Positions 1 to 6,502 of a stretch of 9,957 nucleotides of DNA are shown in pieces (the first letter of the stretch is position 1; each line of letters begins with the position of its first letter). The DNA comes from Alphaproteobacteria bacterium (GTDB lineage Bacteria; Pseudomonadota; Alphaproteobacteria; Sphingomonadales; Sphingomonadaceae). Under the pieces are notes generated by a model. The model was not told where the DNA came from, did no database searches, and saw nothing but the letters and a program-made list of their open reading frames with translations. The stretch is taken from assembly GCA_028869975.1 (NCBI GenBank), contig JAGWQR010000190.1, positions 1-9,957 of the forward strand, written 5' to 3'. A program made the position numbers and the translations under genes.

Positions 1-67
1 CGCGCTCCGGTGGCAATAATCCACCAATCACTGACCATTCCGCATCACTCAAATCACCCCGACCCAT
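1..67 (-). CDS. IS5-family transposase, N-terminal 22 residues only
   Basis: The minus-strand frame starts with ATG at 67-65 and reads MGRGDLSDAEWSVIGGLLPP followed by ER at the window edge. The pattern of 'DLSD.EW..I..LLPPER' is the classic beginning of IS5-family DDE transposases, where it forms part of the N-terminal DUF4096-type domain. A GGAG Shine-Dalgarno sequence lies about 9 bases upstream (near 76-79). The catalytic DDE residues would lie outside the window, so intactness cannot be judged. Confidence 0.75.
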   Translation of the reverse strand, partial: MGRGDLSDAEWSVIGGLLPPER

Positions 68-121
68 AACTGCTCTCCAAAAAGCAGTCTTGAATCAGAA
101 ATCACACCGTTTGGGAATCCC
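1..121 (-). mobile_element. IS5-family insertion sequence, left part cut by window edge
   Basis: This is the 5' end of an IS5-like element whose body lies beyond the left edge. Reading the minus strand from 121, the sequence begins GGGATTCCCAAAC, which I take as the terminal inverted repeat, followed by about 50 non-coding bases and the transposase start at 67. The outer boundary (121, give or take a few bases) is inferred from the change of character; the other end and the target duplication are not in view. The IS lies about 70 bases beyond the stop of the cytochrome c1 gene, so it sits behind the bc1 operon without breaking it. Confidence 0.65.
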
Positions 122-192
122 TTTTGTCAACATGGCCTAGGCATCACAGCGCACGGCAGGCTGACACACTTTGCGTCCGCCTCATCTCGATC

Positions 193-1038
193 TTAATGCT
201 TCTTGTCGCCCCAGATTGTCCGGTAGCTCATATAGGCGAGCACCGCGAAGATGAACAGGTAGATCACCGATGCAATCCCCACATGGTGCCGCTGTTCCAG
301 CTTGGGTTCGGCCGCCCAGGTCAGGAACGCGCCGACATCCGTAGCCATCTGTTCACGCGTGGCCACCGTGCCATCCTTATAGCTAACCAGACCGTCAACC
401 TTCAATGGCGGCGGCATGGCGATGTTCAGCGCCGAAAAATAGGGATTGTAATAATGGTTGTTGTCCGGTCGCGTATCCGGGAATTGCGCCGCCTGCGCAG
501 CCGGGAAATCGGTATAGCCGGTCACCAGTGATGGCACATAATTCGATCCATCCTCACGCGCCTTGGTGATGAGCGAGAGATCGGGCGGCACTGCGCCATT
601 ATTCTGGGAACGTGCCTCGGTGTCGTTTGCATAGCGCAGCGGGAAATTATCCGAGGGGATATTATCGCGCGTGGTGGGGCTGCCGTCCTTGTTGCTGATC
701 GTGGGCTGCTTGATCTGCCAGCCCTTGGCAATCGCCTTCACCTCAGCCTCATTATAGCCGATCTGCTTGAGGTCGGCAAAAGTGACCAGCTTCAAGGAGT
801 GGCAATTCGAGCAGACTTCCTTGTAAACCTGAAACCCGCGTTGAAGCTGCTGATGATCATATTTGCCGAACGGCCCTTCGAATGAATATTCAAAGTGTCG
901 AGGTGCCTTGTGAAACAGCGAAACTGCGGTCGGATCGGGCGTAAGTGAGAAGCCCGGTGTGAAGACCGATGCAAAAATCGCAAACAGAAGCGCCATGATA
1001 AACCCGGCACCGACGACTAAAGGAGCAAGTGTGCGCAT
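193..1038 (-). CDS. petC: Cytochrome c1 subunit of the cytochrome bc1 complex
   Basis: This 281-residue protein is the membrane-anchored c-type cytochrome that passes electrons from the Rieske centre to soluble or membrane cytochrome c on the periplasmic face of complex III. The haem-binding motif CSNCH is at residues 76-80, and the sixth ligand Met is in NIAMPPPL (Met208). Other family signatures are RYANDTEARSQNNGAVPPDLS (around 135-155) and YNPYFSALNIAMPPPL. A hydrophobic N-terminal segment (about 8-25) acts as signal sequence, and a C-terminal helix (about 252-271) anchors the protein, followed by a short basic tail. An open frame extends 45 codons upstream into the cytochrome b gene, but ATG at 1038 matches family length and leaves 16 bases after the cytochrome b stop. 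Third gene of the bc1 operon; no clear terminator is visible before the IS. Confidence 0.96.
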   Translation of the reverse strand: MRTLAPLVVGAGFIMALLFAIFASVFTPGFSLTPDPTAVSLFHKAPRHFEYSFEGPFGKYDHQQLQRGFQVYKEVCSNCHSLKLVTFADLKQIGYNEAEVKAIAKGWQIKQPTISNKDGSPTTRDNIPSDNFPLRYANDTEARSQNNGAVPPDLSLITKAREDGSNYVPSLVTGYTDFPAAQAAQFPDTRPDNNHYYNPYFSALNIAMPPPLKVDGLVSYKDGTVATREQMATDVGAFLTWAAEPKLEQRHHVGIASVIYLFIFAVLAYMSYRTIWGDKKH

Positions 1039-1054
1039 GAACTTCGTTTCCCGG

Positions 1055-2356
1055 TTATTCGGCAGGCTGCGCGGCCAGATCGCCGGACAGGGTGGAGGTT
1101 GAGGAATGCTTGGCGAGCACCGCTTCGGTAATCGAATTGGGCAGCGGCAATGGCTTCTCAATCCGCGATACAATCGGCAGGATGATCAGGAAATGCGCGA
1201 AGTAATAAATTGCCGCGAACTGCCCGATAAGGATGAAAGGCTGATTGGGCGGCAGTTTACCGATAACGCCGAGCACGATCACATCCACCACCAGCGCCCA
1301 GAAAAACTTCTTGTAGAGCGGACGATAGCCGGAGGATCGCACCGGTGATGCATCCATCCAGGGCAGGAAAAATAGCAGGATGATCGATGCGAACATCGCA
1401 ATCACACCCCAAAGCTTCGCATCAATCCACAGGAAATTGAAGGTGAACGCCCGCAAAATGGCATAGAACGGGCAAAAATACCATTCCGGCGCGATGTGTG
1501 CAGGTGTGGACATCGGGTTGGCCGCAATATAATTATCCGGATCGCCCATGATATTGGGCAGAAAGAACACCACCACCGCAAAGATCAGCAAGTAAAGTAC
1601 TACAGTGAAGCCATCCTTGGCCGTGTAATACGGGTGGAACGGCACCGTATCCTGTTCTTCCTTCACTTCGATCCCGGTCGGGTTGGATGAACCGGGTATG
1701 TGCAGCGCCCAGATGTGCAGGATTACCACCCCGAGAATGGCAAAGGGCAGCAGATAATGGAGCGCGAAGAAACGGTTGACGGTCGCGTCATCTGGCGCAT
1801 AGCCGCCAAGCAGCCACACGCGCAGCGGCTCGCCCACAAAGGGGATCGCCGAGAAAAAGCCGGTAATCACACGCGCGCCCCAGAAGCTCATCTGCCCCCA
1901 TACCAGCGCATAACCCATAAATGCGGTCGCCATCATCAAGAGGAAGATAAGCACGCCGATCAGCCAGATCACTTCGCGTGGTGCCTTGTATGAGCCATAA
2001 TAAAGCCCACGGAAGATATGGAGATATATAATGATGAAGAAGAAACTCGCGCCATTGGCATGCGCATAACGCAGAAACCAGCCCGCATTCACATCACGCA
2101 TGATGTGCTCGACCGACAGAAATGCGCCTGCCGAACTGGGATCATAATGCATGGCGAGCACGATGCCGGTGATGATCTGGATCATCAACGCCAGCCCGGC
2201 CATGAACCCGAAGTTCCAGAAATAATTGAGATTGCGCGGCACCGGATAGCCACCGCCCACAGCGCTATATACAAAACGGGGGATCGGCAAACGCGAATCC
2301 ACCCATTTCATAAAATCCGATTTCGGTTCGTAATGCTTAGCCCAGGGAAAGCTCAT
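1055..2356 (-). CDS. petB: Cytochrome b subunit of the cytochrome bc1 complex
   Basis: This 433-residue integral membrane protein carries the two b haems and both quinone sites (Qo and Qi) of complex III. The four haem-ligand histidines are visible with the canonical 14-residue spacing: His99/His113 (in AHANGA and YLHIFRGLYYGSYK) and His200/His214 (in FALHYLLPF and ILHIWALHIPG). The Qo-site PEWY motif is at 290-293. Eight hydrophobic helices can be traced across the full length, so the gene is the full-length bacterial bc1 type rather than the split b6/subunit IV type. The start ATG at 2356 lies 9 bases after the Rieske stop, and a GGTGAG ribosome-binding sequence overlaps that stop, which suggests coupled translation. 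Second gene of the operon (also called fbcB). Confidence 0.97.
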   Translation of the reverse strand: MSFPWAKHYEPKSDFMKWVDSRLPIPRFVYSAVGGGYPVPRNLNYFWNFGFMAGLALMIQIITGIVLAMHYDPSSAGAFLSVEHIMRDVNAGWFLRYAHANGASFFFIIIYLHIFRGLYYGSYKAPREVIWLIGVLIFLLMMATAFMGYALVWGQMSFWGARVITGFFSAIPFVGEPLRVWLLGGYAPDDATVNRFFALHYLLPFAILGVVILHIWALHIPGSSNPTGIEVKEEQDTVPFHPYYTAKDGFTVVLYLLIFAVVVFFLPNIMGDPDNYIAANPMSTPAHIAPEWYFCPFYAILRAFTFNFLWIDAKLWGVIAMFASIILLFFLPWMDASPVRSSGYRPLYKKFFWALVVDVIVLGVIGKLPPNQPFILIGQFAAIYYFAHFLIILPIVSRIEKPLPLPNSITEAVLAKHSSTSTLSGDLAAQPAE

Positions 2357-2365
2357 CGATCAATC

Positions 2366-2932
2366 TCACCCAATTTGTACAATTTTGTCCGTCGAGAATT
2401 TATAGTCCGGCACTTCAAGATTCTTTGGCGCCGGCCCCTTGCGAATACGTCCGGCAGGATCATAAGCCGAGCCATGGCAGGGGCAGAAATAGCCTTCATA
2501 CGGGCCGCGATCTTCACCTGGCCCTGCACCCAGGGGCACACAGCCGAGATGCGTGCATACGCCCATCGTAATCAGCCAGTTGCTTTTGCCGGGCTTGGTG
2601 CGCTGCGCCAGCGTCTGCGGATCACGCAGTGAACTCAGCGGTACCGCATCAACGGCAGCGATTTCGGTCGGCGTCAGGTTGCGCACGAATACCGGCTGCT
2701 TGCGCCACATCACCTTGATGGCCTGCCCGGGCTGAATGGGGGAGAGGTCAACTTCAGTTGAGGACTGTGCCAGCACATCGGCCGAAGGCGCCATCTGCAC
2801 CAGCAACGGCGCGACAGCCGCCACTGTGCCGACGCCTGCAAAGCTAAGCGTTGCCACATGTATAAAATCGCGCCGACGCACACCATCTTCAAACGCGTCA
2901 TCACCATGCATGTCTGTCGTGATCTCTGCCAT
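2366..2932 (-). CDS. petA: Rieske iron-sulfur subunit of the cytochrome bc1 complex
   Basis: This 188-residue protein carries the [2Fe-2S] cluster that takes the first electron from ubiquinol at the Qo site. Both cluster boxes are present: CTHLGC (126-131, ligands Cys126 and His128) and CPCHG (150-154, ligands Cys150 and His153), with Cys131 and Cys152 positioned for the stabilising disulfide. The N-terminus has RRRDFIH (19-25) followed by a hydrophobic stretch (about 27-47), which fits a Tat-dependent uncleaved signal anchor, normal for bacterial Rieske proteins. First gene of the operon. The ribosome-binding site before ATG 2932 is weak (GAGTAAGCT). An alternative downstream Met at residue 8 is possible but less likely. 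Also called fbcF. Confidence 0.96.
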   Translation of the reverse strand: MAEITTDMHGDDAFEDGVRRRDFIHVATLSFAGVGTVAAVAPLLVQMAPSADVLAQSSTEVDLSPIQPGQAIKVMWRKQPVFVRNLTPTEIAAVDAVPLSSLRDPQTLAQRTKPGKSNWLITMGVCTHLGCVPLGAGPGEDRGPYEGYFCPCHGSAYDPAGRIRKGPAPKNLEVPDYKFSTDKIVQIG

Positions 2933-3055
2933 AGCTTACTCGATAAAATCGTTCTGATTCCCCGCCCCTTCACAGGCTGGGGCGCGTGTTAACAAATTAT
3001 CGCAAACTTGCAATCAGTAATTTGCGCAAATTGCGCAATGCAGTATTCGCGAGCC
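2933..3055. promoter_or_regulatory. Divergent promoter region between bc1 operon and trmL-hemF
   Basis: Two divergent transcription units share these 123 bases. Visible elements are two copies of the palindrome TTGCGCAA one base apart (3022-3029 and 3031-3038), just before trmL; a minus-strand GATAAT (3001-2996) that could be a -10 for the bc1 operon, though no good -35 is at the right distance; and a possible leader hairpin with a 6-base stem (CGCCCC 2963-2968, GGGGCG 2979-2984) in the bc1 transcript. Promoter assignment is inference, and I cannot name a regulator. Confidence 0.35.
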
Positions 3056-3505
3056 ATGCGGATCGCTCTCTATCAACCGGAAATCGCAGGTAATGTTGGC
3101 GCGGTGCTGCGTCTTGCAGCGTGTATGAGCGTGGGTGTGGATCTGATCGAACCGCTCGGTTTTGGCTATTCTGACAAAAGGCTGAAACGCGCGGGAATGG
3201 ATTATATCGATCATGTTGATGTGGTGCGCCATGCCGACTGGGAAGCGTTTCGCGGCACTGCTCAAGGCCGGATCATGCTGCTGAGCACGCGTGGAGAGAC
3301 CGCGCTGTATGAAGCGGCGTTTCGCCCCGATGATACGCTGCTCATGGGATCGGAAAGTGCCGGCGTTCCCGATTCGGTTCGCAGCGCCTGCTCCGGGTCG
3401 TTGCGTATTCCTTTGCGTATGCCGATGCGCTCCTTGAATTTGGGCATGGCGACGGGCATGGCATTGGCTGAAGGCTTGCGCCAGACTGGAGGCTTACCCG
3501 CATGA
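3056..3505 (+). CDS. trmL: tRNA (cytidine(34)-2'-O)-methyltransferase
   Basis: This 149-residue SPOUT-family enzyme methylates the 2'-OH of the wobble nucleotide in certain leucine tRNAs, using S-adenosylmethionine. E. coli TrmL is of similar size (about 155 residues). The three SPOUT motifs are visible: PEIAGNVG near the N-terminus (8-15), LLMGSESAGVP (around 94-104), and a C-terminal segment IPLRMPMRSLNLGMATGMAL (around 117-136) that forms the knotted SAM site. In TrmL proteins I would expect RSLNLSNA here, so the LGMAT variant is a small departure. ATG 3056 gives the family N-terminus MRIALYQPEIAGN; an in-frame ATG at 3038 also exists and neither has a strong ribosome-binding site. The stop overlaps the hemF start by 4 bases (ATGA). 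Confidence 0.9.
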   Translation: MRIALYQPEIAGNVGAVLRLAACMSVGVDLIEPLGFGYSDKRLKRAGMDYIDHVDVVRHADWEAFRGTAQGRIMLLSTRGETALYEAAFRPDDTLLMGSESAGVPDSVRSACSGSLRIPLRMPMRSLNLGMATGMALAEGLRQTGGLPA

Positions 3506-4344
3506 CCCCCCTTAACCCCCAGCAGCAGGCGGCGCGCGTCTGGTTCGAAGCGCTACGCGACCGGATTTGCGCGGCGTTTGAAGCGATTGAGCGCGAGATG
3601 GGCTCGGATGCTACCTTCACCTACACATCCTGGAACCGCGAAGATGATCCTACCGGCGAAAGCGGTGGCGGCGTGCGCGGCGTGATGAAAGGCAGCGTGT
3701 TCGAGAAAGTCGGCGTCAATGTCTCGACCGTGGCCGGGAAGTTCTCTCCCGAGTTTGCCAAAACCATGCACGGCACTGCGCAGTCCGGCACATTCTTCGC
3801 GACCGGCATTTCGCTCGTTGCCCATATGGCGAACCCGCATGTGCCGGCCGTGCATATGAACACGCGCTACCTGCGTACAGGCGCGAGCTGGTTCGGCGGC
3901 GGCGCTGATCTCAATCCTGCGATCATTTATGACGATGACACCGCCGATTTCCACGCGGCGATGCGCTCCGCATGTGATGCGCATCCATGCGCCGATTATG
4001 CGCATTACAAGAAATGGGCGGATGATTATTTCTACATCCCGCACCGCAAAGTGCATCGCGGGGTTGGCGGTATCTTCTACGATCATCTCGAAGGCGATTT
4101 CGACGGTACCTTTGCCTTCACACAAAGCGTTGGCGAGGCGTTTCTGGACATCTTCCCCAAGCTCGTCCGCCGCCGGATGCATACGCCGTTCAGCGAGGCG
4201 GAGAAACATGCCCAGCGCATCTGGCGCGGGCGCTACGCCGAATTCAACCTGGTCTATGATCGCGGCACCACCTTCGGCCTCAAAACCGGCGGCAATGTTG
4301 ACGCGATCCTGATGAGCCTGCCGCCCGAAGTGGTGTGGGAGTAG
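3502..4344 (+). CDS. hemF: Oxygen-dependent coproporphyrinogen III oxidase
   Basis: HemF decarboxylates two propionate side chains of coproporphyrinogen III, using O2, to give protoporphyrinogen IX in haem synthesis; the enzyme is cytosolic and usually a dimer. At 280 residues it is close to the bacterial norm of about 300. Diagnostic blocks are HVPAVHMNTRYL (113-124), SWFGGGADLNPAI (129-141), DDYFYIPHRKVHRGVGGIFYDHL (174-196) and EFNLVYDRGTTFGLKTGG (247-264). The Asp-Arg pair in YDRGT (Asp253/Arg254) corresponds to residues needed for catalysis in the human enzyme. The start ATG lies inside the end of trmL, so the two are almost certainly cotranscribed. Its position opposite the bc1 operon puts a haem-supply gene beside a haem-consuming complex. 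Confidence 0.96.
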   Translation: MTPLNPQQQAARVWFEALRDRICAAFEAIEREMGSDATFTYTSWNREDDPTGESGGGVRGVMKGSVFEKVGVNVSTVAGKFSPEFAKTMHGTAQSGTFFATGISLVAHMANPHVPAVHMNTRYLRTGASWFGGGADLNPAIIYDDDTADFHAAMRSACDAHPCADYAHYKKWADDYFYIPHRKVHRGVGGIFYDHLEGDFDGTFAFTQSVGEAFLDIFPKLVRRRMHTPFSEAEKHAQRIWRGRYAEFNLVYDRGTTFGLKTGGNVDAILMSLPPEVVWE

Positions 4345-4350
4345 CTGCGC

Positions 4351-5685
4351 CTAGCTCCCCGCCACCGTCATCCCGTCGATGCGCAGTGTGGGGGCGTTAG
4401 TTGCGTAACGATAAACCAGGTCATCGGCGGGGATGAGCGCACGGAACATATCGCGCAGATTGCCTGCAACCGTGACCTGATTGACCGGGCGGGTGATTAC
4501 CCCATTCTCGATCAGGAAGCCGGCCGCGCCGCGCGAATAATCACCGGTCAGCAGGTTGACCCCCTGCCCGATCAGCTCGATCACATACAAGCCCTGTTTG
4601 ATGTCGGCCATGAGTTCGGCAGGCGTTGCCTGACCCGGCTCAAGCGCCAGATTCGAGCTGCTCACCCCGCCGCCGCGTGTGGCATGGCCGGTGGGCGCAC
4701 AGCCAAGTTGGCGTGCTGCGGTCGAATCGATCAGGAAGCTGGTGAGGTTGCCCTGATCGATGATGTTTAGGGGCTTTGTCGGCAGCCCCTCGCCATCATA
4801 AGAGCGAGAGCCGAGGCCGCGCAGGCGGTGCGGATCATCGGTGATGACAATATCAGGGCCAAACAAAGAAGTGCCCAGCGCATCCTTGAGGAAGCTGGTT
4901 TTGGCGGCAATCGCCGCGCCAGATAGCGCGCCAATCAGATGCCCGAGCAGGCCCGATCCGACGCGCGGATCGAACACCACCGGCATTGCTCCGCCGGTGA
5001 TCGGAGCCGCGCCGAGACGGGCGGTAGCGCGCTCGCCCGCCAGCGCACCAATCGCTTCGGCGCTACTCAGATCGGCATGATGCCGCGCCGTGTGCCAGCC
5101 ATAATCGCGCTGCATGGCGCTGCCTGTGCCGGCGATCACCGAGGCCGTGATGCCAAAGCTCGACGAATCCGCGCACCCCGCAAAACCGTGGCTCGTCACC
5201 AGGGCGGTGCGGCTGTGCGCTGCGCTGGCCGAGGCACTGTCGGTGTTGGTGACGCCTTTCACGGCCTGAGCCGCAGCTTCTGCACGCAGCGCGGCATCGC
5301 GCAGCGCTTCAGGGCTGGGATTGGTGGCGTCGCACAGATCAAGCGCGGGCGGTGCACCCCGCAGCAGCAAATCCTCTGGCGCAAGGCCAGAAAACGCATC
5401 TTCGGGCACGGCGCGCGCCATTGCCACCACCCGTGCGGCCAGCGCATCGAGCGCTGCCTTCGAGAAGTCCGGAGTCGCGCTGCTCGCGACGCGCTGGCCA
5501 AAAAAGGCGCGCAGCGTCAGGCTTTCCCCTTCGTCGCGGCTGACATCCTCCAGCGCACCGCCGCGCACGGCAACCCGCGTGGAGGCCGACTGGCCCAGCA
5601 CGACATCGGCCGCATCCGCACCTTCACGGCGCGCCGCCGCCAGCAAATCCTGCGCCAGCGCAAGCATCTGTTCTGTATCAAGCAT
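4351..5685 (-). CDS. pmbA: TldD/PmbA family protein, TldE (PmbA) type
   Basis: This 444-residue protein belongs to the TldD/PmbA peptidase U62 family. TldD and TldE form a heterodimeric metalloprotease that in E. coli matures microcin B17 and degrades CcdA. TldE/PmbA is the partner without the zinc site, and I see no HExxxH here, which supports the TldE assignment. Family blocks are SRSYDGEGLPT (294-304), GVSSSNLALEPG (340-351) and LLTGDYSRGAAGFLIENG (378-395), ending VTVAGNLRDMF close to the C-terminus. The frame stays open to a GTG at 5724, but ATG 5685 gives MLDTEQMLALAQ and about the E. coli length of 450; neither start has a clear ribosome-binding site. It converges on hemF with only 6 bases between stops and lies just after the phasin terminator, so its own promoter would have to lie in about 40 bases. 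Confidence 0.88.
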   Translation of the reverse strand: MLDTEQMLALAQDLLAAARREGADAADVVLGQSASTRVAVRGGALEDVSRDEGESLTLRAFFGQRVASSATPDFSKAALDALAARVVAMARAVPEDAFSGLAPEDLLLRGAPPALDLCDATNPSPEALRDAALRAEAAAQAVKGVTNTDSASASAAHSRTALVTSHGFAGCADSSSFGITASVIAGTGSAMQRDYGWHTARHHADLSSAEAIGALAGERATARLGAAPITGGAMPVVFDPRVGSGLLGHLIGALSGAAIAAKTSFLKDALGTSLFGPDIVITDDPHRLRGLGSRSYDGEGLPTKPLNIIDQGNLTSFLIDSTAARQLGCAPTGHATRGGGVSSSNLALEPGQATPAELMADIKQGLYVIELIGQGVNLLTGDYSRGAAGFLIENGVITRPVNQVTVAGNLRDMFRALIPADDLVYRYATNAPTLRIDGMTVAGS

Positions 5686-5724
5686 GGCGCGCCGTAGCGA
5701 GGCTTTGCTGCGAAAGAAAGGCAC

Positions 5725-5759
5725 AAAAAAGGCCGGTGCATCAATGCACCAGCCTTTTT
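5725..5759 (-). terminator. Intrinsic terminator after the phasin gene
   Basis: A near-perfect hairpin: AAAAAGGC, one unpaired base, GGTGCAT (5735-5741), a CA loop, ATGCACC (5744-5750), one unpaired base, then GCCTTTTT (5752-5759). Read on the minus strand it ends in a run of T and lies 20 bases after the phasin stop, so it should end the phasin transcript before the pmbA gene. With A and T runs on both sides it could act in both directions. Confidence 0.85.
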
Positions 5760-5779
5760 CACAGGAGTGGTTCCGTTAC

Positions 5780-6406
5780 TTAGAGCGCTGAGAAGCTCTT
5801 GGCCTTCTCTGCCGCAACCGCATAACGGTTCGAGAGCGGCTGGAACACATCGCCGAAGAACTTCAGCGTGGCCTCAGACGCCTTCGAGCTTTCCGCAACG
5901 AGATTTTCAAACGCCGACTTGGCATAATCATTCTGCACGGTGAAGAAATCAGCCGGAGTCTTGGTGGCAGCGGCAGCCTTGAACGCGGCGCTTGCCTTGT
6001 CGAACGAGGTGCGGCCCTGTTCTGCGAAATACTGCGCAACCTTTTCGGCACCGGCAGCGGCGATCTTCGACGACGCGACGACCGCTTCAACATTTTCCTT
6101 GTGGAAGGTCATGGCGTCCTCAGCCAACTTGGTACCCTTCTCGAACATGCCCTTGCCCTTTTCGGCGGCGTCCTTGAACGCGCTTTCGGCATGAGCCTGG
6201 GTATCGGCAACGAACTTTTCAGCTTTTTCCTGAACCTGGGTAATGGTCTCTTCCATGATAATCGATCCTTTCTGAGTGAGAACGGCGGGGGCCGCTGTTT
6301 TGGGAGTGGAACGCTTGGGTGCAGCAGTTTTGCGCGCAGAGTCCTGAGACGCGCCCTTGACCGACACCTTAGCCACCGTTTTGGTTGAGCGCTTCGAAAC
6401 AGTCAT
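5780..6406 (-). CDS. Phasin family protein with basic N-terminal extension
   Basis: This 208-residue protein ends with a phasin domain (Phasin_2 type, about 55-205). It is rich in Ala, Lys and Glu, lacks cysteine, has long predicted amphipathic helices, and shows the 'EQGRTSFDKASAAFKAA...P.DFF..QNDYAKSAFENLV' pattern of alphaproteobacterial phasins. Phasins coat polyhydroxyalkanoate granules, controlling their size and number. Residues 2-50 are a low-complexity basic tail (repeated K, A, P, T, S, as in KRSTPKTAAP) resembling histone-H1-like tails. Two starts are credible: ATG 6406 with GAGG 8 bases upstream, and ATG 6256 (MEETITQVQEK, 158 residues) with AAAGGA 9 bases upstream. The second gives the plain phasin. 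Monocistronic, with its own promoter and terminator. No PHA synthase gene is in this window. Confidence 0.85.
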   Translation of the reverse strand: MTVSKRSTKTVAKVSVKGASQDSARKTAAPKRSTPKTAAPAVLTQKGSIIMEETITQVQEKAEKFVADTQAHAESAFKDAAEKGKGMFEKGTKLAEDAMTFHKENVEAVVASSKIAAAGAEKVAQYFAEQGRTSFDKASAAFKAAAATKTPADFFTVQNDYAKSAFENLVAESSKASEATLKFFGDVFQPLSNRYAVAAEKAKSFSAL

Positions 6407-6430
6407 TGCTTGCACCTCAATATCTATGCT

Positions 6431-6466
6431 GCAATGCACAATACATGAATAATTCGGAAGTTGCAA
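6431..6466 (-). promoter_or_regulatory. Likely phasin promoter with TGC/GCA-rich overlap
   Basis: On the minus strand, TTGCAA (6466-6461), a 17-base spacer and TATTGT (6443-6438) make a plausible sigma-70-type promoter, which would put the start of transcription near 6431, about 25 bases before ATG 6406. The sequence from -10 to +1 reads GTGCATTGCAGCA, dense in TGC and GCA triplets. PhaR repressors of phasin genes (Paracoccus type) are known to bind TGC-rich DNA, so this may be an operator; that part is inference. Confidence 0.4.
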
Positions 6467-6470
6467 GCGA

Positions 6471-6491
6471 TTTTTGTGCAGCGCACAAAAA
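6471..6491. promoter_or_regulatory. Perfect inverted repeat between prs and phasin gene
   Basis: TTTTTGTGC (6471-6479), AGC, GCACAAAAA (6483-6491) is a 9-base perfect stem with a 3-base loop, 11 bases after the prs stop and just upstream of the phasin -35. The T run is on the 5' side and the A run on the 3' side on both strands, the reverse of an intrinsic terminator, so an operator upstream of the phasin promoter is the better guess. A weak prs terminator role cannot be excluded. Confidence 0.4.
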
Positions 6492-6502
6492 ATTTTGACA
6501 GC

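Noticed and set aside
39..50. The 12-mer ATTCCGCATCAC shared by the IS5 transposase start (39-50) and the IS3 orfB stub (9299-9310)
   Set aside because: It falls in different reading frames of unrelated genes, and several chance 12-base matches are expected in a 10-kb window on both strands.
193..1173. 326-residue form of cytochrome c1
   Set aside because: The additional 45 residues overlap the cytochrome b coding region and are not membrane- or signal-like. ATG 1038 gives the family N-terminus.
6471..6491. prs intrinsic terminator
   Set aside because: The stem is AT-rich with T on the 5' side and A on the 3' side in both directions, the reverse of the normal arrangement. Listed as a possible operator instead.
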